A DNA stretch of 64,000 nucleotides from Methanococcoides alaskense (GCF_027594145.1 NZ_JAQFFK010000002.1:1-64000), one strand, 5' to 3'. Shown: positions 27,699 through 37,522, counted from the first letter of the stretch. The notes: generated by a model from the sequence alone, not told the origin. Numbers and translations: made by a program.

Positions 27699-30239
27699 AG
27701 CACCTTCGGAACGAGGGGAAGAGCCTGTGAAGTTGCGTTCGATGGAACGAGCTATGAAACAGGAAGTTCCATGCGTAAGCGTGGAGTAGTTCACACCTGT
27801 AATGATCGCATCTCCCCAGTATTCAGGTACAGCGTAGGAACCTGTTAGATTGCACCAATTAAAGAAATATAAATCACCTGCATTATCCAAGTCATTTATG
27901 GCAAGGAACAAACCAACAATGTCGTTAGAAGGTTGTCCGCCGACGTCACTCCATGGTATTGCAACCTCGATCATGTAGCCCCTATCCTTGTCACTTGCAT
28001 CATTCTTGCTGCCCTGCAACCTCACGCTTTTGAGAATATTGCTGGTGTAATTGTAATCCTTCCCACTACCAGTACCCACATCATCCACCACTGCACCATT
28101 CAGGTTTATGATAAAGTGGTAGTCATCTGTCTGCATTGCGAACCCATTGTTGTGCAAAGTGTCAAGATATATCTCAACGCCATCATCCATATGTAGACTA
28201 GTGTCATCACTTACCCCATCTGCCCGGAGGTTGGTGTCTTTCACATCACATCCAAAGTAAAGGTACGTGTCATCATACATTGCCTTTATTGTTGCTATAT
28301 TGTCTTCTTCTGGATTTCTGTCGGAGACTCCATAAATTGTAATCCCGACTGTGTTTTGCCAATCACTTAGATCACCATCGATTGTAGCTGTACCGCGTAC
28401 TATGTCTAAATTTCCGCAGTCAGTGTCCGATGGAATTTCCTGTACAGTTAAAAGAACAGTGTCCGAATCGATTTTACCCTCAGCGTCTGTCACCGTCAGT
28501 GTTGCTGTATATGTTCCCACTGAACTATAGGAGTGCTGAACAACGATACCAGCGGCATCCTGCTGGAGTCCGTCAGAATCATCGAAGTCCCATGTATAGG
28601 ATATAATACCAACATCGTCTGTTGATGCAGAGCCGTCCAAGGTCACGATCTCACCAGTAGAAACTGTGCGGTCAAGACCGGCGGAAGCATTACTGTAGTC
28701 CGACCCCGAGTATCCCACATCGATGAGCAGACTTGTTATAGAATCGATTATCCATCTACTGACCACAAAGCTTAAGCTCCTTTCTTCATCCACGGTCCTG
28801 CTGCCTATCGTGTTCAGAATGGGTGCTGGTGTAGAATCAGCACTTACATACACACCCATACCTGCATCAATGATCGGTGAATTCGGTTTTAGATGGTAAT
28901 CATGATTCCCTCGATCAACGAACAATGGATCTACATTGAGATCGGATGCATATGAACCTACATTGCGGTAGCTACCTTTTTCGTTGCTCCATAAATTGTT
29001 GTTTTCCAGGATAAGATCATGCCTTGAGGCAAGATAATTATTGATCCCATACCCACTTGATGAGAAACCACTATAATAATCTGTGTTACTGATGATATTG
29101 TTTCTGATGTATATCTTGTAGCCAGTCGTGTCACCCATTTTAAATCTGTTTCTGGTAACGATCCCATCACCATTACAGCCATCGATCACATTGTTTTCGA
29201 TCACAGTATTATTCCAGCCATTTATCTGGATTCCACCACCGTATCCATGACTTCCGATTGCATCATAGATCAAATTGTGGTGGATATACAGATCTTTAGC
29301 TTTGTCAATATCAGGCGTTCCTGCCACACGATTACAAACTACAATGCCCATTTCCTGAACATCTCTTATTGTATTGTACGCAACGGTATAATTGTTAGAT
29401 GTGTGTAAACTATTAGTAAGGGATAAATAAATACCAGATAATCCACGAGGATCAGACGTTTTAGTATACAGAGTATTGTTTGTGATGACAACATCGCTTG
29501 TGTCTTCAATTCGCACGCCACAATCGCCATAGATCCATGTGAAATCATTGTCATAAATATGTACATTTTTTGTATACATAATGTATATATCATCATGACC
29601 TGTCCGATAAAACGTATTATCGTGAATTTTCAGATCAGCATCTGTACCATCCCCTCTGATCCTGATACCATCGTTTGCACCATCATGGAAGTACATATTG
29701 TAGATCTCAACATCGTATGGAGCACTGTGATCTCCATTCGCACCACTGGACGCAAAGAAGAGATCAAGGTATCCCCGACCATGTATGCTTGGCTCACCCA
29801 TCTGGGTTACTACATATGTTTGCTTGTCAAGGTTCCCATCCACTTCAAAATCATGGATTTTAAAACTATGGGCACCCACACTAGATGGTTCGATCAAACC
29901 TTTTCGACCAGGCCATCCACATTCATCTTTTAATTTGACCACAGCACCTGGCTCACCTTCAAGTATTGTATTACTATGAATGAAGATCGTATCGCCTATA
30001 ATGTAAGTACCACTTTTTAGATGAACAGTTGTATATTCAGAATGGCTTACTACGAAGTCCATTGCCCGGTTTATTTGAACCTGGTCATCCGTACCATCAC
30101 AATTGATGTCACCGCTGCCATCTGTAGCAACATATACTGTTGATGCAGCCGAACTACGTAAAGTGGTTGTGATACCCAGTAACAGAACCAATATTAGTAT
30201 ACACAATATTGCGACAGTTGTTTTTCTCATTACTATCAT
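27684..30239 (-). CDS. Secreted beta-helix surface protein with PKD and CBM9-like domains, 3' end replaced by IS sequence
   Basis: Product of 851 residues. A signal peptide covers about 1-32. A parallel beta-helix (about 35-460) is closely paralogous to that of the protein at 16270, including CNRV, HHNLIYD, IENNVID and TRNRF rungs. A cut-off He_PIG start lies at 473-494, a PKD domain at about 515-600 (TLDGSASTDDVGIISYTWDF), and a CBM9/DOMON-like carbohydrate-binding domain at about 608-815. The last ~35 residues after AIITGV are encoded by the inserted IS right end. There is no dockerin, cohesin or anchor motif, so the native C-terminus may be lost. An alternative ATG lies at 30230. Confidence 0.82.
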   Translation of the reverse strand: MIVMRKTTVAILCILILVLLLGITTTLRSSAASTVYVATDGSGDINCDGTDDQVQINRAMDFVVSHSEYTTVHLKSGTYIIGDTIFIHSNTILEGEPGAVVKLKDECGWPGRKGLIEPSSVGAHSFKIHDFEVDGNLDKQTYVVTQMGEPSIHGRGYLDLFFASSGANGDHSAPYDVEIYNMYFHDGANDGIRIRGDGTDADLKIHDNTFYRTGHDDIYIMYTKNVHIYDNDFTWIYGDCGVRIEDTSDVVITNNTLYTKTSDPRGLSGIYLSLTNSLHTSNNYTVAYNTIRDVQEMGIVVCNRVAGTPDIDKAKDLYIHHNLIYDAIGSHGYGGGIQINGWNNTVIENNVIDGCNGDGIVTRNRFKMGDTTGYKIYIRNNIISNTDYYSGFSSSGYGINNYLASRHDLILENNNLWSNEKGSYRNVGSYASDLNVDPLFVDRGNHDYHLKPNSPIIDAGMGVYVSADSTPAPILNTIGSRTVDEERSLSFVVSRWIIDSITSLLIDVGYSGSDYSNASAGLDRTVSTGEIVTLDGSASTDDVGIISYTWDFDDSDGLQQDAAGIVVQHSYSSVGTYTATLTVTDAEGKIDSDTVLLTVQEIPSDTDCGNLDIVRGTATIDGDLSDWQNTVGITIYGVSDRNPEEDNIATIKAMYDDTYLYFGCDVKDTNLRADGVSDDTSLHMDDGVEIYLDTLHNNGFAMQTDDYHFIINLNGAVVDDVGTGSGKDYNYTSNILKSVRLQGSKNDASDKDRGYMIEVAIPWSDVGGQPSNDIVGLFLAINDLDNAGDLYFFNWCNLTGSYAVPEYWGDAIITGVNYSTLTHGTSCFIARSIERNFTGSSPRSEGASNSN
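27690..27796 (+). ncRNA. Candidate omegaRNA scaffold at the IS right end
   Basis: In IS200/IS605 elements the TnpB guide RNA comes from the 3' end of tnpB and the right end, with the guide just beyond it. This segment follows the tnpB C-terminus, is rich in short complementary stretches (CACCTTCGG, GAGGGGAAGAGCC, GTTCGATGGAAC) and ends in the CCATGCGTAAGCGTGG hairpin and AGTAGTTCAC. The other element shares the terminal GGAGTAGTTCAC. Assignment is by position and hairpin content only. Confidence 0.35.
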
Positions 30240-30325
30240 CTTCTACAATAACATTGAGATATGACTCAAGACTTTGTAGATCCATACCTTACTTCTTTGA
30301 TCGAACTATTGATTTTATAGCAAAT

Positions 30326-31780
30326 TCATAACTTGTTCTTAATAGTCTTTAATATACCATATAATTGATCCCTCAATGTAATATCCTTATACATAACTAC
30401 CAGATAATAAGCAAACGTAACTGCGAATGCAACAATGAAGATGACATATACCGATAAAGAGAGGTACTTCACCACAATTAGAGGAAGAGAAATTACAAGT
30501 GCTATTATCAGGTATTCCATTACATTTTTAATTTCTTCGATACATTGAACATCAGACATTCTTAATATATAGAGATCAGCAGCTCCCCACAACAGCACCG
30601 CAGTAGCCGAAAGTAAAGTAAGTGCTATGATTGGGTCTCCATAGGTACCTCCGATATAGAGCACACCAAAAATCGAAATAACAAAGACAAAATTAAAACC
30701 TAATGCTACATTTTGTTTTTCAAGTATATTGAAAGCAGATGATATAGGGGCGTAGATAAATCGCAAAAAGATCCACGGTGCCAATATCTTGGCATAGATC
30801 CCGGCAGTATACCAGTTCGATCCCAAGAAAAAGCTGAACAGCTCTTCACCGATGATCATGAATATAATCATCGGAAATATGCCAATCGATATCAATCTTC
30901 TATGAACATCAGTTAGTATATTCTTAAAATTGCCGGTAATGTTATTCACTTCACTGGCCTTCTGGAAAAATACCTGACTGGTGGCATCTCCTATCAGTGT
31001 CAGAGGTAGAACTAACAATTGATTTGCCATTGAATAGTATCCAACTACGGTAGAACTAAAGAAATATACGAGCATGAACGGCGTTAATTGAAGGGATATC
31101 ATATTTGCAAGTTGAGACCACATCGAAAATATTGGAAATCGTTTATACCTGACCGCTAAGCCCCACATTTTTTTAAGAGATATGTTATTGAAAAGATGCA
31201 GTTCTGATCTTATTTTTATCAAAATAAGGAGATCTGCCAACAAATAGCCGAACATATAACCAGAGATCAATCCGATAGGTGATGTTCTGACTATCCCGAT
31301 CCCAATTTGCGTAACCTTGGATGATAATGAATTAACGACCCTTGCTGTTGCAACAGTTCCATACATGACCCTCCGGGATGTCCATAAATTTAACACCAAA
31401 AAAAGGGCATTTAAAAATACAATAAGAGGAACGAATATGAGGTAATCAGAAAGTTGTGGGGCATTCAGGAAACTGCCTATTTGCTCCGGGAAAAGGACAA
31501 ATATAAAACCAATAATAATAGATACAAATGTTAGAAGAATTATACAAAGTACAACAATATTAGCAGAATCTTCATCATTTTTTGGGAGCATAATAGAAAG
31601 CTGATAAGAAAAACAAGTGAATATAGTAAGAATAGTTGATATCGATAGAAAAAGTTGAAAGACCCCAAAATCAGCCGGAGAGTATATTCTTGCAATGACT
31701 GGGTATAGCATGATCCCCAATGACTGCGCCAGCAAACTCCCAAATACCAATTTTGATACGTTGTTAATGAAACTTGACAT
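30326..31780 (-). CDS. Polysaccharide/lipid-linked oligosaccharide flippase (Wzx-like, MOP superfamily)
   Basis: Integral membrane protein of 484 residues with about 12-14 predicted helices. The family start FVFGSLLAQSLGIMLYPVIARIYSPADFGVFQLF is typical of polysaccharide biosynthesis flippases. Such proteins move undecaprenyl- or dolichol-linked repeat units across the membrane. It should export the glycan assembled by the surrounding glycosyltransferases. It is transcribed opposite to the next glycosyltransferase at 32597. The upstream gap has no nearby partner on the same strand. Confidence 0.88.
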   Translation of the reverse strand: MSSFINNVSKLVFGSLLAQSLGIMLYPVIARIYSPADFGVFQLFLSISTILTIFTCFSYQLSIMLPKNDEDSANIVVLCIILLTFVSIIIGFIFVLFPEQIGSFLNAPQLSDYLIFVPLIVFLNALFLVLNLWTSRRVMYGTVATARVVNSLSSKVTQIGIGIVRTSPIGLISGYMFGYLLADLLILIKIRSELHLFNNISLKKMWGLAVRYKRFPIFSMWSQLANMISLQLTPFMLVYFFSSTVVGYYSMANQLLVLPLTLIGDATSQVFFQKASEVNNITGNFKNILTDVHRRLISIGIFPMIIFMIIGEELFSFFLGSNWYTAGIYAKILAPWIFLRFIYAPISSAFNILEKQNVALGFNFVFVISIFGVLYIGGTYGDPIIALTLLSATAVLLWGAADLYILRMSDVQCIEEIKNVMEYLIIALVISLPLIVVKYLSLSVYVIFIVAFAVTFAYYLVVMYKDITLRDQLYGILKTIKNKL

Positions 31781-32596
31781 TATAGTACCTCACTTTTGCG
31801 TACCCATAGTTGATAGATGGTCAAAACAATACTCATTTTGTAAGAATATCTCACAGCTTTATGATGGACTGGGGGGTCAGGTGAGATAAAACTCCACTAC
31901 AGCCATAATTGAATAGATTCGGACTATTTATTCACATACTTAGCGAAATTTAAGGAGTCTGGGATTACAGTTTTTATGATTCATTATCAGATGTCAGCAT
32001 ATATGAAAAAACTTACCAGAATATAATCTTTTTTATAAATATGAGTCTGCAAGGCAAACAACGCTCATTTTAATTATCTCGAAGTCATACATGGGATTTA
32101 TTTCTACTTGATCGCATCCTTTCACCACCCAGAGGCATCTTGATCACTACTACATGGCTTTCGAGTCCGCAGCCAGATATTTTCGATAAATTTACTGGCC
32201 GGAGATCTTTGCCAGATCCATCACAAATAGACGCCTTATTGGCAATGCACTTGTATCCTTCTTTTTATGCTTTGCTGGGTTGCGATCACTATGGAAAGTG
32301 TAAAGGAACGCGCATATTTTAGGTATAAGGCACTTGTTTTTTCAGCTGTTTGAAAACAGCGTGTGAATAGCACCATGGAGTTATTCTGCCCTATTTTTGT
32401 ATGGGAGGCTGGTGGACATCTATTCTGAGAGCGTACTTGATCATTTTCTTAATATGGTAGGAATTGCTGTGTTCCGCCTCTCCATGATTTTACCTCCGAA
32501 TTTATTGGATTTATCAGAGTTTTTCAATATTATACATATGTAGTCTCAAAATATAAATATGTAAAGTCCAATAGTTAATATAAGAAAGTTGATTCC
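31781..32596. other. 816-base gap with gene-start-like signals but no intact gene
   Basis: No intact gene is visible. On the minus strand near 32496 there is a GGAGGT six bases before an ATG, preceded by a TATA-like stretch near 32530, followed by only 14 codons. A 65-codon open frame without a start follows in another phase. A GCTGTTT/AAACAGC hairpin lies near 32345-32360. On the plus strand a 60-codon frame at 32140-32322 has no recognisable features. The best reading is remnants of a lost minus-strand gene. The final ~80 bases hold the promoter of the gene at 32597. Confidence 0.4.
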
Positions 32597-33745
32597 ATGG
32601 AACAAAAAAAAGGCATAATTATATTGATGGGTGTGAAATTTTCATTCAGCATCGTTCAATCTTCAAGAGCCCTATACATATTCAAAGAACTGAAAGAGCA
32701 GTTTCCAGATACATACATAATTATGCGAAAGAATGAGGAAGAAAAGATCGAATTGGAAAACTTGATCCAAATTAAACCCATAATACCAATCTCAAAAAGA
32801 TTTCAGCTTTTGAAGGGTATGGTAGTTACACTTCAAATAACTCTTCTTTCACTATGGCACATCGTTTCAAAAAGAGTTGATTATGTAATTGTCAGAGGAT
32901 ATGATACCATCTTGTTGTACCCTTTTCTAAAGATCCTTAACATCAAAATATATACGGATTATCATGGAAAGTATAAAAATGAATTAGATCAGCAAAATCG
33001 ACATTTAAGAGCTTTATTTGTTGGTCATATTGAAAGATTGTCACTATATTTGGCAGACAGGATCATTGTGGTAAGTGGTGGTGTTATAACCCAGATACAA
33101 GAATACGAACATAAATGCATATACTTGCCCAATGGTATTGACATTCATACAATAAATGGCAATGATCAGGCATGTTCAATAAAATTACCCGGCAATAAAA
33201 AGATAATTGGATTTATTGGCAACTGGGAACAATTTATGAAAATAGAAGATGTGTGTGAATGTCTGAAATATGCAAATAATTGTATAGGAGTGATTATTGG
33301 GATGGGGTATAAAGCCGACCACATCATGAACAAATATAGTGACACTGAAAACATAATTTTCACCGGGAGACTTCAGCGGGAAGATGTTTATGCACTACTG
33401 CACAAATTTGATATTTGCATACTACCGTATGATAAAGATGACAAGCATTCCCTTTATCCAGATTATTTCTCTTCAAGAAAAGCAAAAGAATACATTGCAG
33501 CCGGGAAACCGATCGTAGTTTCAGACGTAGAGGGACGAGAGTCCTGGTTGATCGAAAATCAAAACTGTCTATTATACGAGTCTGGTAATCCAAAGGACCT
33601 GGCTGAAAAGATCGATATACTCCTGAATAATGAAGAACTATATGACAAAATGTGCACAAACAACAGAGACCTCTCCAAAAATTTTATGTGGGATACTATC
33701 ATTTATCAATCTGGACTAATAGATGATATTCGTGGCAACATATGA
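32597..33745 (+). CDS. Glycosyltransferase family 4
   Basis: GT-B glycosyltransferase of 382 residues. A GT4-like donor domain is present: IGFIGNW near 207-213, IFTGRLQREDVYALLHKFDICILPY near 253-277, then KAKEYIAAGKPIVVSDVEG near 300-318. The usual second Glu of E-x7-E is in KAKEYIAAGKP. The N-terminal acceptor half is less conserved. It starts a plus-strand pair with the large membrane protein 18 bases downstream. Sugar specificity cannot be told. Confidence 0.82.
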   Translation: MEQKKGIIILMGVKFSFSIVQSSRALYIFKELKEQFPDTYIIMRKNEEEKIELENLIQIKPIIPISKRFQLLKGMVVTLQITLLSLWHIVSKRVDYVIVRGYDTILLYPFLKILNIKIYTDYHGKYKNELDQQNRHLRALFVGHIERLSLYLADRIIVVSGGVITQIQEYEHKCIYLPNGIDIHTINGNDQACSIKLPGNKKIIGFIGNWEQFMKIEDVCECLKYANNCIGVIIGMGYKADHIMNKYSDTENIIFTGRLQREDVYALLHKFDICILPYDKDDKHSLYPDYFSSRKAKEYIAAGKPIVVSDVEGRESWLIENQNCLLYESGNPKDLAEKIDILLNNEELYDKMCTNNRDLSKNFMWDTIIYQSGLIDDIRGNI

Positions 33746-33763
33746 TCAGTATAGAAGGTACAC

Positions 33764-35680
33764 ATGAAATCATATGAATTTAAATTTATAACAAAAGATA
33801 ATAGATTACACTCTTTTGCGCTTGCATTACCTGTATTGATACTTCTGACGGTAGTAAGTGGATTTTTATTAGCTTTTGCCATAGATCGACCTGATTATGC
33901 AATAAGAGGTCTGGCGACAGGGCTCCCAGCCATTTTAGCATCATTCTTTTTAGTAATGATCTATCATAAAAGAGAGATCGAGTTAACTTCTTCGTCAAAT
34001 ACATTAGCTATTAGTCAAAGAACTTTGATGATAATTTTTGGGATATTGTTCAATGTATCTATATTGATATTATTGTTAATTCCATTTAGACCATGGTATT
34101 ATTTTGTGCTAATTTTGATATTGTATTCCCTAATATTTACGCAGATCTTCTCAAGAAATGCAAATGTATTGATGATATTGTCTGAAATAATACTCCTTAT
34201 GACCAGTGTAATCTGCGGGATGACACTAAAGTATCCACTATATTTTGGTTGGACTGATATTTTACCGCACTTATTTTTCGCTAAGATAACATATCTATCC
34301 GGGCACACACTCCCAATGGATTACTTTTTAGAATATGCGAACTTCCCATTATACCATATACTGATCGCTGAAAGTTCTTATTTATTGGGTTTAGATCTTA
34401 AAAACACTCTTTTCTTGATAGCAATTCCTATTTATGTTATCCTAATTATTTTTATTTACAAATTATTTAATTTAACCACACGTAATTCACAAATGTCGCT
34501 TCTTACATGTTTAATATACTCAGTAACTTCTGTGGTAATACTCTATGGCGCATATGCGATAACCAGAACTGTAGCCTATGTAGGATTTATCATAATGATA
34601 TATCTAATTTATAAAGGTCACAGTGAAAAAAATGAAGCTGTTTACAGGTCTCTTGCAATACTTTTATCTATATTCGTCATACTTGCACACCAGGTCTCAA
34701 TAATTCAAATGGTTATACTGATGCTTTTTCTACTTGTCTGTGAACGAATCGCAGGTAATAAAAAATATTTAAGCACCAATTTTTTTGTATTGGTTAATGT
34801 CACGTTTATTGGATACTGGTTCTATGGTGCATATTCATTTACTCGAAGTGTGATAGCATCGCATATCAGGCCAGAGTATTTCGAAACCCCGGTGGTGAAA
34901 GCTACTGTTCAATCTGGTAACGAATGGTCATTCTTAGTTAACAACATTGACTCTTCGATTTTTTTATTTTTTGCTTTGATCGGTATCGGATATATACTAT
35001 GGAAAGAAAATAAGAAATATGCTCGTGTATTTAGTTTATTTGCTTTATCCACACTCGTCCTATACACGCCGAACCCGATTCAATTGTTATGGCAATCTAT
35101 GATCTTGTTCAGGTTTGATAGATTTATGCTAATGCTTGCTCCCTTTATGTCGTTCGTGATGAGTGCAGGAATTTTTGCTTTTTTATATTATTTAAGGTCT
35201 AAAAATGTAAAAATACGTTCTGCTTTTATGATAGTATTGGTTTTATTTAGCATATTTTCATTTTCTTCCATAATATCAAATTCAGAAGATTCTAATTATT
35301 TTAAATCGGATACAAACCGCAAGTATTTCATTGAGGAAGAATTGATAGGATATGACCATGTTTCCGGCCATGTTCCATTTGGATCTAGCCTACATTCAGA
35401 TTATGAGACATCGAGATATTTTACACAACGAGAATTTGATGAATCAGATGCGCTGAAGCTTCCCTATTATAGGAGTTATATGATAAACACCTACGAGGGT
35501 ATCCCGGATTACGAAGGTTACATACTGATCAGAGAAAAGCAATTTTTAGATACAAAGCTGGCATTTGAAGAAGGGAATTATTTCCCAACATCTGAAAATC
35601 AAATTCAACTGTACACTTACCTGCAGGGGAACAACAAAGTCTACTCAAATACTGCTGTGGACCTATACCATAGTTCCTGA
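33764..35680 (+). CDS. Large multi-pass membrane protein, possible GT-C glycosyltransferase
   Basis: The 638-residue product has about 12 hydrophobic helices over residues 20-520 and a C-terminal extracytoplasmic segment of about 120 residues. The loop LKYPLYFGWTDILPHLFFAKI near 155-175 is reminiscent of the first extracytoplasmic loop of GT-C enzymes, with an Asp before a helix. No diagnostic motif (such as WWDYG of AglB) is present. It could transfer or polymerise sugars from lipid donors or be an O-antigen-ligase-like protein. The family is not firmly recognised. It is cotranscribed with the GT4 gene upstream. Confidence 0.6.
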   Translation: MKSYEFKFITKDNRLHSFALALPVLILLTVVSGFLLAFAIDRPDYAIRGLATGLPAILASFFLVMIYHKREIELTSSSNTLAISQRTLMIIFGILFNVSILILLLIPFRPWYYFVLILILYSLIFTQIFSRNANVLMILSEIILLMTSVICGMTLKYPLYFGWTDILPHLFFAKITYLSGHTLPMDYFLEYANFPLYHILIAESSYLLGLDLKNTLFLIAIPIYVILIIFIYKLFNLTTRNSQMSLLTCLIYSVTSVVILYGAYAITRTVAYVGFIIMIYLIYKGHSEKNEAVYRSLAILLSIFVILAHQVSIIQMVILMLFLLVCERIAGNKKYLSTNFFVLVNVTFIGYWFYGAYSFTRSVIASHIRPEYFETPVVKATVQSGNEWSFLVNNIDSSIFLFFALIGIGYILWKENKKYARVFSLFALSTLVLYTPNPIQLLWQSMILFRFDRFMLMLAPFMSFVMSAGIFAFLYYLRSKNVKIRSAFMIVLVLFSIFSFSSIISNSEDSNYFKSDTNRKYFIEEELIGYDHVSGHVPFGSSLHSDYETSRYFTQREFDESDALKLPYYRSYMINTYEGIPDYEGYILIREKQFLDTKLAFEEGNYFPTSENQIQLYTYLQGNNKVYSNTAVDLYHSS

Positions 35681-35702
35681 ACTTGTGCCAACACAATTGG
35701 GT

Positions 35703-36755
35703 TTATGCGCTTAAAGGTTTGGAAGTTAGGTTATTAAAATTCTCTATATACCGGACCATAAATGCAGTTACATCAATTTTGTCGCGCAAGAGTTGTTCAC
35801 GCCTCTTATTCCATTCCTCTTTGGTGCTTGGATCGTGGATCAGTTCAACTGCTTTATTCAGGGCCTTGTCAGAATCCTTATAATTGAAAAGCAATCCATA
35901 TTTTTCTTCAAGCTCAGTAAAATTACCCATTGTTCCAACAAGAGATGAAACATAAATAGAAGGGGTCCCCAGTATTGCACTTTCAACAGCAGTGGTTCCT
36001 CCTTCTCCCACATACAGACTTGCATAATATAACAGATCATGCAGTTTTTCCGGAGAAACTTTAATACGGTATTTTTTTAGTGAATAGTCCATCTCACCTT
36101 CAGATGTGATCAACACACGCCCGTGTTTCTCGAGTTCATTCACGAATTCGATCTTGTTCTGGATACCATACTGTCCAATATCATGATCTGCATCCCACTT
36201 AACAAAGCGTAGAATTATAAAAGTGTCATCTTCATTTAACCCGAGTTCAGATAGAACTTCTGGATTGGGAGTGAAATAATCAGGATGAAGATATGCCAGT
36301 TCATGATATCCATCGTATCGTATCTGTTTTTTTCCAAGATCGGCCTTATAGCAAGACGGAGTGCAAATAACAGATGCAAAAGGATCAGTTAATATGTGTT
36401 CAATTTTTGCATGTTCAGTATCATCAAAAACGATGGAAGGTTTTCGGATGATCTTACCTACATGAGCAACATAGGCATTACCAACACCACCAACCAGAAT
36501 ATCGGGTTTAAATGATCTTGCGATCCTGTACAGATTATATTCTATTTTCAGCAACTCTGTGGCTTTTGAAAATAAGGAAGGCTTTGCACTTCCAACAACA
36601 TCATATTCAAATCCATATGCTCCAAGCAAATTCAAAGAAACGTCCTTGTCAACCGTGGTGATCTTACAATCGTGCCCTCGTTTTTCCAGAGCCCATATCG
36701 CATTTTTGAATAAGTGGATCTGACCGGGATGTGCCATATTGAATAAGATCCTCAT
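35703..36755 (-). CDS. DUF354 family protein (GT-B-like fold)
   Basis: Product of 350 residues starting MRILFNMAHPGQIHLFKN. DUF354 proteins of archaea have a glycosyltransferase-B-like architecture related to UDP-GlcNAc 2-epimerase and MurG. Here the C-terminal half has YVGEGGTTAVESAILGTPSIYV near 255-276, the nucleotide-sugar-binding-type loop. The catalytic activity is not established. ATG 36755 gives a four-base ATGA overlap with the deacetylase upstream. A longer frame from 36824 would overlap that gene by 73 bases and is unlikely. Confidence 0.8.
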   Translation of the reverse strand: MRILFNMAHPGQIHLFKNAIWALEKRGHDCKITTVDKDVSLNLLGAYGFEYDVVGSAKPSLFSKATELLKIEYNLYRIARSFKPDILVGGVGNAYVAHVGKIIRKPSIVFDDTEHAKIEHILTDPFASVICTPSCYKADLGKKQIRYDGYHELAYLHPDYFTPNPEVLSELGLNEDDTFIILRFVKWDADHDIGQYGIQNKIEFVNELEKHGRVLITSEGEMDYSLKKYRIKVSPEKLHDLLYYASLYVGEGGTTAVESAILGTPSIYVSSLVGTMGNFTELEEKYGLLFNYKDSDKALNKAVELIHDPSTKEEWNKRREQLLRDKIDVTAFMVRYIENFNNLTSKPLSA

Positions 36756-37522
36756 GTTCTCACCGCAGCTATAACCTTCTTCCCCACATTGACCGCCATA
36801 TCCATACCACAATACAACCCCCACTCAACTACATTCAATGACCAGCGTTCCGGATGCGTAAGAATATAGAGATTATCCAGTTCTCCACCCTCGACCAGGT
36901 CGATCAGGTCATCCGTTGTGTCGGCGGTGAAACCTTCGGTCTTGTTGGGAATGAAATCTCTCAAACTGTTTTTGGAATTCCAGCTTCGTCCAGTATCTGA
37001 AAAATAATTTAATTCATGTCCCACAGAGAGATAGGCTTCACCAACGATATCATAGTCTTTAAAATCGTAAGTCTTCCACAAATCCCTGTTATCGTATTTT
37101 GATAGGGGTTTTCCATGCATGCATATTGTTTTCACTTTACAGACATCATTGAAATTCTCGAGATGAGATCGGAATAGTTCAATACCCTTTTCAGGGTCAC
37201 CATTTGCCTCGCTTAATGTCTCGTAGTGGTAACCGATCTCATGACCCATATCCAGGATCTGCTTCATTATCTCGGGTTTGAACACGCTTTTTATCGATCT
37301 GAAATAATATGTTGCCTTGATGCCCAGTTCATGCTCGATCCGCGCGGTTTCCAGTGCATTTCCTGGCATCCTGTCAACATCATGACGCATCAGCACGAAC
37401 CTGGCAGGATGATCCTTATCCATGTATTCTGCCATTGTGATAGTTGGATACGTTGTGGCTATTGCCTCACAGAGGTGGCGAAACTTATGGATAGTGAAAT
37501 CATGGTCATCAATACTCAGCAT
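36752..37522 (-). CDS. Polysaccharide deacetylase-like protein (NodB superfamily)
   Basis: The 256-residue protein has RHDVD at 46-50, the catalytic-base/metal motif of NodB-type deacetylases. GHEIGYHYETL near 93-103 brings two histidines, and ICMHGKPLSKYD near 134-145 follows. This arrangement matches archaeal deacetylase-like proteins of surface-glycan clusters. It forms an operon with the DUF354 gene through an ATGA overlap. It should act on a glycan intermediate. Whether it is catalytically active cannot be decided by eye. Confidence 0.78.
   Translation of the reverse strand: MLSIDDHDFTIHKFRHLCEAIATTYPTITMAEYMDKDHPARFVLMRHDVDRMPGNALETARIEHELGIKATYYFRSIKSVFKPEIMKQILDMGHEIGYHYETLSEANGDPEKGIELFRSHLENFNDVCKVKTICMHGKPLSKYDNRDLWKTYDFKDYDIVGEAYLSVGHELNYFSDTGRSWNSKNSLRDFIPNKTEGFTADTTDDLIDLVEGGELDNLYILTHPERWSLNVVEWGLYCGMDMAVNVGKKVIAAVRT

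Larger units (their letters stand above)
26486..27796 (+). mobile_element. IS200/IS605-family (IS1341-type) element with broken tnpB
   Basis: The left end near 26486-26520 has a CCCC...GGGG hairpin followed by TAGGGGATGAATGCG, matching the left end of the second element (56240-56310). The right end has the hairpin CCATGC-GTAA-GCGTGG at 27766-27781 followed by AGTAGTTCAC. Inside is a frameshifted tnpB and no tnpA. The exact left boundary is uncertain. The right end lies inside the reading frame of the beta-helix gene on the other strand. Confidence 0.75.

Noticed and set aside
32140-32322. 60-codon plus-strand frame in the 31.8-32.6 kb gap
   Set aside because: There is no ribosome site, no recognisable motif and no conserved composition. 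I treat it as non-coding.
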